Below are positions 42,117 through 48,360 of a stretch of 64,000 nt of DNA, in pieces (position 1 is the first letter of the stretch; each line of letters begins with the position of its first letter). The notes beneath the pieces are model-generated. The model was not told the origin of the DNA. It worked only from the letters and a program-made list of their open reading frames with translations, and did not search any database. The stretch covers positions 3,547,138 to 3,611,137 of the forward strand of contig NZ_LR733293.1 of the NCBI RefSeq assembly GCF_902506095.1, read 5' to 3'. Origin of the DNA: Arthrobacter sp. 9AX. GTDB taxonomy: Bacteria; Actinomycetota; Actinomycetes; Actinomycetales; Micrococcaceae. The position numbers and the translations under genes were made by a program.

Positions 42117-43041
42117 CCCGGGCTCACCCACACTGGTGACGCCGTCGCTGCTGCGTGAGTGGCCGCTGCCGGCGCCGGGCGAGGACAAGTATTCGCGCGG
42201 TTCGGTCCTGGTGATTGGCGGTGCGCGGGCCACGCCGGGGGCTGCCCTGCTGGCTGGTGCCGCCGCTCTGCGGGCCGGGGCGGGGAAACTCAGCCTCGCC
42301 GTGGCGGAGTCGGTGGCCGTGCAGGTGGCGGTGGCTCTTCCCGAATGCGGGGCCATGGGACTGCCGGAAACGGCCGGAGGGTCCGTGACCGGTGAGGGGT
42401 TGGACCGGATCGGGTCCTACCTCGACCGGGCCGATGCGGTTCTGGTGGGCCCGGGCCTGGACGACGCGGACCTCGCTACGGAACTGCTGCGGGGGCTGCT
42501 TGAGCGGGAGGCCGGCTCCGGTGATTCGCGCCCTGGTGAGGAGGGCGCCGGTGGAGGCCCCGCCGTCGTACTTGACGCCTTTGCCCTCGGCGGACTGCTG
42601 AAGGTGGCCGATCAGCTGGAGCCCTGGAAGGGACGGCTCATCCTGACGCCGAATCCCAAGGAGGCCGCGGTACTGCTGGAGCGGGACGTGGATGACCTCG
42701 AGGCTGATGTGGCCGAGATTGCGGACAAGTTCCAGGCGGTGGTGAGCTGCCAGGGCTTCATCGCCCGGCCGGCGGGCGGCGGGACGGAGGATGAGCCCCG
42801 GCTTTGGCAGATCACCACGGGCTACGGCGGACTGGGAACCTCAGGGAGCGGTGATGTGCTGGCCGGGGCCATTGCGGGCCTCCGTGCGCGGGGTACCAGC
42901 CACGCTCAGGCCGCCTGCTGGGGAACCCACCTCCATGCCGCGGCGGCCGACCGGCTGGCCAGCAGGATGGGACCCCTCGGCTTCCTGGCCCGCGAACTCG
43001 CCGACGAATTGCCCGCGCTGATGCTGGAGTTGGACACCTGA
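42100..43041 (+). CDS. nnrD: ADP/ATP-dependent NAD(P)H-hydrate dehydratase
   Basis: A 313-residue repair enzyme that converts damaged NAD(P)H hydrate back to NAD(P)H. Family blocks include GSVLVIGGARATPGAALLAG, VLVGPGLDD, LTPNPKEAAVLL and the nucleotide site GLGTSGSGDVLAGAIAG. The usual epimerase partner domain is absent. I chose the GTG at 42100 with GGAGA upstream because the upstream frame overlaps the phosphatase gene. Confidence 0.92.
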   Translation: MSTRSDPGSPTLVTPSLLREWPLPAPGEDKYSRGSVLVIGGARATPGAALLAGAAALRAGAGKLSLAVAESVAVQVAVALPECGAMGLPETAGGSVTGEGLDRIGSYLDRADAVLVGPGLDDADLATELLRGLLEREAGSGDSRPGEEGAGGGPAVVLDAFALGGLLKVADQLEPWKGRLILTPNPKEAAVLLERDVDDLEADVAEIADKFQAVVSCQGFIARPAGGGTEDEPRLWQITTGYGGLGTSGSGDVLAGAIAGLRARGTSHAQAACWGTHLHAAAADRLASRMGPLGFLARELADELPALMLELDT

Positions 43042-43072
43042 GTTTCCGGGCTGGCAGCGCTCCGGCGTGGGA

Positions 43073-43098
43073 TGACCCCCGGCACGGGCCGGGGGTCA
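43073..43098 (+). terminator. Terminator after nnrD
   Basis: TGACCCCCGG (43073-43082) pairs perfectly with CCGGGGGTCA (43089-43098) around a 6-nt loop, 31 bp after the nnrD stop. Confidence 0.7.
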
Positions 43099-43229
43099 CC
43101 GTATCGGGAGGTTCAGGCATAGGCTGCCGGTGCGCAACAAGCGCTGTGGCGTGCACATTCGCGATCCGCCCAAAAGGCAGTCAGCAATAAACAATTACCC
43201 GACGTCCCGATTCTGTTGAGCTGTTGAGA

Positions 43230-43652
43230 CTAGGCGGAAATTTCCTGCTTTTTGCCCTTGGTCTCAATCTCGATCTTACGCGGTTTAGCCCGTTCGGCGA
43301 CAGGGATCCGCAGGATCAGGACACCGGCGTCGTAAGTTGCCTTGACGTTGTCGGTATCAAGGGTGTCCCCGAGGATCAGCTGGCGGCTGAACACGCCGCG
43401 CGGGCGCTCCGAGGCGATCAATTCGGTGTCCTTTCCGGCAGGCTCGGGCCGCTCGGCCTTCACCGTCAGGACATTCCGTTCCACATTCAGGTCCACCGAA
43501 TCCAGTGCGACGCCGGGCAGGTCAAAGGCGACGACGAATTCCTGGCCCTCCCGCCAAGCGTCCATCGGCATGGCTGCCGGACGTGCTGCGGTGCCCAGGA
43601 CCTGCTGGGCCAGCCTGTCCAGCTCACGGAACGGATCGGTCCGCATCAACAT
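43230..43652 (-). CDS. Hsp20/alpha-crystallin small heat-shock protein
   Basis: A 140-residue chaperone with the alpha-crystallin domain: EFVVAFDLPGVALDSVDLNV, VLTVKAERP, then FSRQLILGDTLDTDNVKATY and GVLILRIPVAERAKPRKIEI. It holds unfolding proteins in large oligomers. The ATG at 43652 has a strong AGGAGG. The upstream region is AT-rich; I saw only a partial CIRCE-like half-site, which I do not rely on. Confidence 0.93.
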   Translation of the reverse strand: MLMRTDPFRELDRLAQQVLGTAARPAAMPMDAWREGQEFVVAFDLPGVALDSVDLNVERNVLTVKAERPEPAGKDTELIASERPRGVFSRQLILGDTLDTDNVKATYDAGVLILRIPVAERAKPRKIEIETKGKKQEISA

Positions 43653-43805
43653 GGCTTCCCTCCTCCTAAGAGACGGTCCAACAATGTTCCGGTATCAGCC
43701 GATCTGTAGTGGCTGATATAGATTTTTTAGCACTGCTGCCGCAGGTCTGCAAGTATTCCGGGAAGGATTTTTTCTCATTTTGTGTGTTCGACCAAACAGT
43801 CCGAA

Positions 43806-43834
43806 GGGGCCTCCCACGGCGTGCGGAAGGCCCC
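43806..43834. terminator. Hairpin terminator after the proline-rich gene
   Basis: GGGGCCT (43806-43812) pairs with AGGCCCC (43828-43834). On the minus strand it lies about 35 bp after the proline-rich gene's stop. The T-rich run (TTTGTGCTTTTT) is on the plus-strand side, so direction is uncertain. Confidence 0.5.
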
Positions 43835-43869
43835 TGCTTTGTGCTTTTTGGCTGGTCAGCTGCCGGTGG

Positions 43870-44061
43870 TCAGCTGCGGGTGGGATCGGGACGCAGCGGT
43901 GCGGGCCCCGGATCCGGGACTGGCAGTGGCCCTGGAGGTTCCGGCGTCGGGAACGGGCTGGGAGGCTGCGGGCCGGGATGGCCGGGCTGGGCGGGATCAG
44001 GCTGGTCCGGGCCGGGTTCCGGCGGGAACGGTTCGGGCTCGTGCACTGGCGGGATGGTCAT
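43870..44061 (-). CDS. Short proline-rich protein
   Basis: A 63-residue, almost entirely Pro/Glu/Asp/Gly protein (PPVHEPEPFPPEPGPDQPDP and similar). It has no fold prediction from sequence and is probably disordered. An AGGGG ribosome site lies just before the ATG at 44061, and a hairpin follows the stop, so I think it is real. Its function is unknown. Confidence 0.5.
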   Translation of the reverse strand: MTIPPVHEPEPFPPEPGPDQPDPAQPGHPGPQPPSPFPTPEPPGPLPVPDPGPAPLRPDPTRS

Positions 44062-44155
44062 ATGCTTCCCCTCTCACGCTGGGCGGTTGTGCCTTAGCGT
44101 GAACAGGATACGCCTGCGGCCCTAACCCCACTAGGGCACCTAGCGCCTCCCGACG

Positions 44156-44232
44156 CCCGCTCACTTATGACCGCCTTCCCCCAAACCCCGCTCACTCAAG
44201 GCCGCCTTCCCGCAAACGCCGGCTCGCTTGAG
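44156..44232. repeat. Three-unit ~31-bp repeat
   Basis: CGCTCAC at 44158 recurs at 44189 and, diverged, at about 44220 (31-bp spacing), each followed by A/G-rich sequence with CCGCCTTCCC. The reverse complement contains AAGTGAGCGGGCGTCGGG, like the partial unit ending the 35742 array. Confidence 0.7.
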
Positions 44233-44350
44233 CATCCAGACTGCGCCCGGGTGCACGCTCAGGCGGCCACAACTGCACCCGGGTTTGCAGGGTTATCGTC
44301 CGGTAGCGAACGGGCGGTTCATTGTCCGGGCAGGTCTATATATTGAAAAC

Positions 44351-46588
44351 ATGACCCAGACTCCGCTGCAGGATTCCGCCGGCACCGCGACTGCCACGCC
44401 CGCTCCCCCGGTTGCCAAGAAGATCCCCACCGAACGCAAACACCACGGGGACACCTTCGTGGACAATTACGAGTGGCTGCGGGACAAGGAATCGGCCGAG
44501 GTCGTGGAGCATCTGAAGGCCGAAAACGCCTACCAGGAAGCCGTCACCGCGCACCAGGAGCCGCTGCGCGAGGCCATCTTCCAGGAGATCAAGGGCCGCA
44601 CCCAGGAAACGGACCTTTCCGTCCCCCACCGCAAGGACGGCTGGTGGTACTTCAGCCGCTCCGTGGAGGGCAAGGAATACGGCATCCAGTGCCGGGTCAA
44701 GGCCGGTAACACCGGCAATCCGGTACGGGACTGGACGCCGCCCCAGGTGGAGCCCGGCGTCGACATTCCCGGCGAGGAGGTCCTGCTGGACGGCAACGTC
44801 GAGGCGGAGGGCAAACCCTTCTTCTCCGTGGGCGGCACGGCCGTAACGGTGGACGGCAACCTGTATGCCTACGCCGTGGACAACAGCGGCGATGAGCGCT
44901 TCGCCCTGCGCATCAAGGACCTCCGGACGGGTGAGCTGCTCCCGGACGTTATCGAGAACGTCTTCTATGGGGTCTCCTTCTCACCTGACGGCGCCCGCAT
45001 CTTCTACACGGTTGTGGACGAATCCTGGCGCCCGTACCAGGTCAAGGCGCACACCCTGGGCACCCCGGTCACCGAGGACGTGGTGATCTACCAGGAGGAC
45101 GACGTCGCCATGTGGCTTGGCTTCGAACTCTCCGCGGACCGCCGCTACCTGGTGCTGGGCATCGGCTGCTCCGAGTACAGCGAGACCCGCCTGCTCCGCT
45201 TCGATGACCCCGCCCAGGAACTGGCCACCGTGATTTCCCGGGACGAACGCGTGCTCTACGAGGCCGAACCCTTCCTCCTTCCCGGCCCTGGCGGCAGCAA
45301 GACGGAAAAGATCCTGCTCACGCACAACCGGGGCGCGATCAACTCCATGGTCTCCCTGACGGACCCGGCCGAGCTGGCAAAGCCGCTCGCGGAGCAGCAG
45401 TGGGACACCGTCGTCGCACATTCCGACGACGTCCGCGTCAACGGCGCGGGCGTCACCTCGACACACCTGGTGGTGTCCATCCGGAAGGACACCATCGAGC
45501 GCGTCCAGGTGATGGGGCTCGCCGGGCTGGGGACGGCCTCGCAGGAAGCACCCGTGGAGCCGGCGTTCGAAGAGGAGCTGTACACGGCCGGCGTGGGCCG
45601 CTCGGACTACGAGGCGCCGGTGATCCGGCTGGGCTACACGTCCTACTTCACGCCGTCGCGCGTTTACGACTTTGTGCTGCCCACTCCGGAGCAGCCCGCC
45701 GGCGAGCTGCTGCTGCGGAAGGAAAGCCCGGTACTGGGCGGCTACGACGGCAACGATTACGTGGCCACCCGCGAATGGGCGACGGCGGCGGACGGCACGC
45801 GCATCCCGCTCTCCGTGCTGCGGCACAAGACCGTCAAGCAGGATTCGACGGCGGCCGGTCTAGTGTACGGGTACGGCTCCTATGAGCTGAGCATGGATCC
45901 CGGTTTCGGTATTGCGCGGCTGTCCCTGCTGGACCGCGGTGTGGTGTTTGTGATCGCGCACATCCGCGGCGGCGGCGAGCTGGGCCGGCACTGGTACGAG
46001 GACGGCAAGAAGCTCACCAAGAAGAACACGTTCACCGATTTCATTGACGCCACCGACTGGCTGGCCGGATCGGGCTGGGTGGATCCGGCCCGGATCGCGG
46101 CCCTGGGCGGTTCGGCCGGCGGGCTGCTGATGGGTGCCATCGCGAACATGGCGCCGGAAAAGTACGCCGCGGTGGTGGCACAGGTGCCGTTTGTGGATCC
46201 GCTGACCAGCATCCTGGATCCGGACCTGCCGCTGTCCGCGCTGGAGTGGGAGGAATGGGGCAACCCCATCACGGATCCTGAGGTATACCAGTACATGAAG
46301 TCCTACACCCCGTACGAAAACGTGCGGCAGGTGGCCTACCCGAAGATCGCTGCCGTGACATCGTTCAACGACACCCGGGTGCTGTACGTGGAGCCGGCCA
46401 AGTGGGTGCAGGAGCTGCGGAACAAGACCGCAGGATCCGAGCCCATCATCATGAAGATCGAGATGGACGGCGGGCACGGCGGCGCGTCCGGCCGCTATGT
46501 CCAGTGGCGTGAACGGGCCTGGGACTACGCCTTCATCGCCGATTCGCTGGGGGCCACCACGCTGCTGCCGGGCGCCGGGCTGCGCTAA
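44351..46588 (+). CDS. S9 prolyl oligopeptidase family (oligopeptidase B)
   Basis: A 745-residue serine peptidase. The N-terminal beta-propeller (about 60-410) precedes the hydrolase domain. The catalytic Ser is in LGGSAGGLLMG, preceded by family sequence AHIRGGGELGRHWYEDGK, with the Asp in NDTRVLYVEP and the His in MDGGHGGASGR. The acidic specificity residues suggest oligopeptidase B-type cleavage after basic residues. The frame opens at 44228, but the ATG at 44351 (MTQTPLQDS) matches the family start. Confidence 0.9.
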   Translation: MTQTPLQDSAGTATATPAPPVAKKIPTERKHHGDTFVDNYEWLRDKESAEVVEHLKAENAYQEAVTAHQEPLREAIFQEIKGRTQETDLSVPHRKDGWWYFSRSVEGKEYGIQCRVKAGNTGNPVRDWTPPQVEPGVDIPGEEVLLDGNVEAEGKPFFSVGGTAVTVDGNLYAYAVDNSGDERFALRIKDLRTGELLPDVIENVFYGVSFSPDGARIFYTVVDESWRPYQVKAHTLGTPVTEDVVIYQEDDVAMWLGFELSADRRYLVLGIGCSEYSETRLLRFDDPAQELATVISRDERVLYEAEPFLLPGPGGSKTEKILLTHNRGAINSMVSLTDPAELAKPLAEQQWDTVVAHSDDVRVNGAGVTSTHLVVSIRKDTIERVQVMGLAGLGTASQEAPVEPAFEEELYTAGVGRSDYEAPVIRLGYTSYFTPSRVYDFVLPTPEQPAGELLLRKESPVLGGYDGNDYVATREWATAADGTRIPLSVLRHKTVKQDSTAAGLVYGYGSYELSMDPGFGIARLSLLDRGVVFVIAHIRGGGELGRHWYEDGKKLTKKNTFTDFIDATDWLAGSGWVDPARIAALGGSAGGLLMGAIANMAPEKYAAVVAQVPFVDPLTSILDPDLPLSALEWEEWGNPITDPEVYQYMKSYTPYENVRQVAYPKIAAVTSFNDTRVLYVEPAKWVQELRNKTAGSEPIIMKIEMDGGHGGASGRYVQWRERAWDYAFIADSLGATTLLPGAGLR

Positions 46589-46624
46589 CGGGAGGCCAGG
46601 GCGCGGGTGGGGATTGCCGGTATC

Positions 46625-46708
46625 CAAAAAAGCTCATCACACTTACTCTTATCTGACGCAGTGCTGTCCGCTGGGGGGCAGGTCAACCGCGCCGGAACAT
46701 GAGGTGAC
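46625..46708 (+). promoter_or_regulatory. Leader of the CxxC-cassette first gene
   Basis: The ~85 bp before 46709 (AAAAAAGCTCATCACACTTACT, in parts) align closely with the 85 bp before 47575: the CTTACT..T.TCTG block, GCTG.CCGCTGGGGG and AACC/CGCGCC occur in the same order and spacing. Shared regulation of both genes is likely. Confidence 0.6.
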
Positions 46709-47503
46709 GTGAGCATGTTTTCCCAGCACAGCGACGAAGGAACAACCGCTTGTCCGCGGCGTGCGGCGGGCTTTCCCGGTCGCAAGTTGGCCGTGGCAAC
46801 CGTTACGGCTCTTTTGGCCGGACCCGCGGGGGCATGGTGGCCCGCCGCCGGAGCGTACGCCGCAGTCCCCCGGGACGGGAGCACGGTACCGGCTGCCGAA
46901 TGGGAGGATTCGGGCCCGCCGTGGGTTTTCCCGTTCGAACCGCCGGAGGACCCGGAAGGGGACGGTAACCAAGCCCTGGCGGTCACCACCACGGACGGCT
47001 CAGTGGACTACAGCGTGGAGTTCGCGCTGGTCTGGGCCGAGGATGGCGAGCCGGTCATCACAAAGAATGAAGCGTACGCGTTCGCCAACTGCACGGACTG
47101 CACCGCGGTGGCCGTGGGATTCCAGGTGGTGCTGATTGAGGAACCAACCGACGTCATAGCTCCGGACAACCGGTCGGCGGCGGTGAACTATGACTGCTCC
47201 GGATGCAACACTTTTGCAGTGGCCAACCAGCTGGTTCTGTCGCTGCGCGGCCCGTTGAGTGACGACAGCATGGAGCAGCTGTCAGCGCTGTGGTGCGAAA
47301 TTAACGAGTACGGCAGCGCCCTCGAAGACGTCCCCCTGTCCGACATCCAGAACCGGCTCGAGGCGTACCAGGAGCAGATCACCGCAATCGTCCAGGCCGG
47401 CCCCGGTGCCACCGAAGACGGCAGTGCAACGTCCGTCGAACCCGCTGCCGAACCTGCCGCCGAAGCCGGAACAGTCAGCGGTGCGGATTTCAAAAAAACA
47501 TAA
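46709..47503 (+). CDS. Secreted protein with duplicated CxxC domain
   Basis: A 264-residue exported protein of no family I can name. A signal segment (about 25-50, KLAVATVTALLAGPAGAW) precedes an extracellular domain with two CxxC pairs, at about 128/131 (CTDC) and 163/166 (CSGC). The same domain (WVFPF..., DGNQALAV, ALVWAEDGE, NEAYAFA) occurs near the C-terminus of the protease encoded 0.8 kb downstream. The start is the GTG at 46709 with GAGGTGA. It is the first gene of the cassette. Confidence 0.75.
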   Translation: MSMFSQHSDEGTTACPRRAAGFPGRKLAVATVTALLAGPAGAWWPAAGAYAAVPRDGSTVPAAEWEDSGPPWVFPFEPPEDPEGDGNQALAVTTTDGSVDYSVEFALVWAEDGEPVITKNEAYAFANCTDCTAVAVGFQVVLIEEPTDVIAPDNRSAAVNYDCSGCNTFAVANQLVLSLRGPLSDDSMEQLSALWCEINEYGSALEDVPLSDIQNRLEAYQEQITAIVQAGPGATEDGSATSVEPAAEPAAEAGTVSGADFKKT

Positions 47504-47574
47504 TCATGCTTACTATTGTCTGGCGTCGGGCTGCCCGCTGGGGGTAGACAACCCGCGCCACACTGGAGGTTTGC
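47491..47574 (+). promoter_or_regulatory. Duplicated leader of the precursor-like gene
   Basis: This leader (CAAAAAAACATAATCATGCT, then TACTATTGTCTGGCG and CTGCCCGCTGGGGG) is homologous to 46625-46708, including spacing to the GTGAGCATG start. It begins before the upstream gene's stop (47503). A GGAGG site lies near 47565. Confidence 0.6.
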
Positions 47575-48354
47575 GTGAGCATGGAACAGGAAATGCGTCC
47601 CCTGACCGACGACGAACTGACCGCAGAACAGGCAACCGCTTTGCCGGACAAAGAAGTCGCCTCCGTCCTTGACCTGAACGCCGATCTTGACCTCGGCATC
47701 GACGCCGCTGCACCCATCGACTTGGCCGTCGCGGCCAACGCCAACGTCGCCGCTCCGATCGATGCCGCAGCCTCGGCCAACATCCTCTCGTTCGGCTCCG
47801 ATGCCCAAGCGCTGGCGGACCAGGGCGTCATGATCGACCAGGGCATCGTGGCGGACGCGAACGCCGAGTCCACGCAGGACAGCGTCATCGGCCAGGCCAA
47901 CGACACGGTGGACGGCGGCACGGCGGGCACTGGCGCGGCGGGCACCGATGCTGCGGGCACCGCAGGAACGGGCACCGATGGTGCCGTCCCGGGCGGCTCT
48001 GTCCCCGACGGCTCGGTCCCCGACGGCGCCGACGGAGCGATCCCGGACGGAGGCCTCGGCGACGCACTGCCCGACGTCGGTGCACTGCCGGTGGATCCCG
48101 CAGCCGCCCTCGACGGGGACCTGCTCAACGTCAACGTGGACCTGGCCGCCGACGCCGATATCGCGGCTCCGATCAACGGCGCTGTGGCCGCCAACGCCAA
48201 CGTGGCCGCGCCGATCGATGCCGCCGTAGCCGCGAACATCGGCTCCATCGACAGCCAGGCCTACGCCGTGGCTGACCAGGACGCACTGATCACCCAGCAC
48301 ATCGAGGGCGAAGCCAATGCCTCCGCTGACCAGCAGTCCAACCTCGAACAGTAA
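47575..48354 (+). CDS. Ala/Asp/Asn-rich, precursor-like protein
   Basis: A 259-residue acidic protein with no recognised domain. Two homologous blocks (about 28-100 and 180-255) each carry ANANVAAPIDAA repeats (for example NVAAPIDAAASANI and NVAAPIDAAVAANI). They are joined by a Gly/Asp/Thr low-complexity linker (about 105-170). It has no clear signal peptide. It lies between a secreted CxxC protein and a PqqD-like/M50 protease, 6 bp before the latter, so it is a good candidate substrate; that is inference. Confidence 0.75.
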   Translation: MSMEQEMRPLTDDELTAEQATALPDKEVASVLDLNADLDLGIDAAAPIDLAVAANANVAAPIDAAASANILSFGSDAQALADQGVMIDQGIVADANAESTQDSVIGQANDTVDGGTAGTGAAGTDAAGTAGTGTDGAVPGGSVPDGSVPDGADGAIPDGGLGDALPDVGALPVDPAAALDGDLLNVNVDLAADADIAAPINGAVAANANVAAPIDAAVAANIGSIDSQAYAVADQDALITQHIEGEANASADQQSNLEQ

Positions 48355-48360
48355 GCCCGG

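Noticed and set aside
43700..43740. CIRCE element upstream of the Hsp20 gene
   Set aside because: Only a left half-like TTAGCACT is present, with no matching right arm at the required distance.
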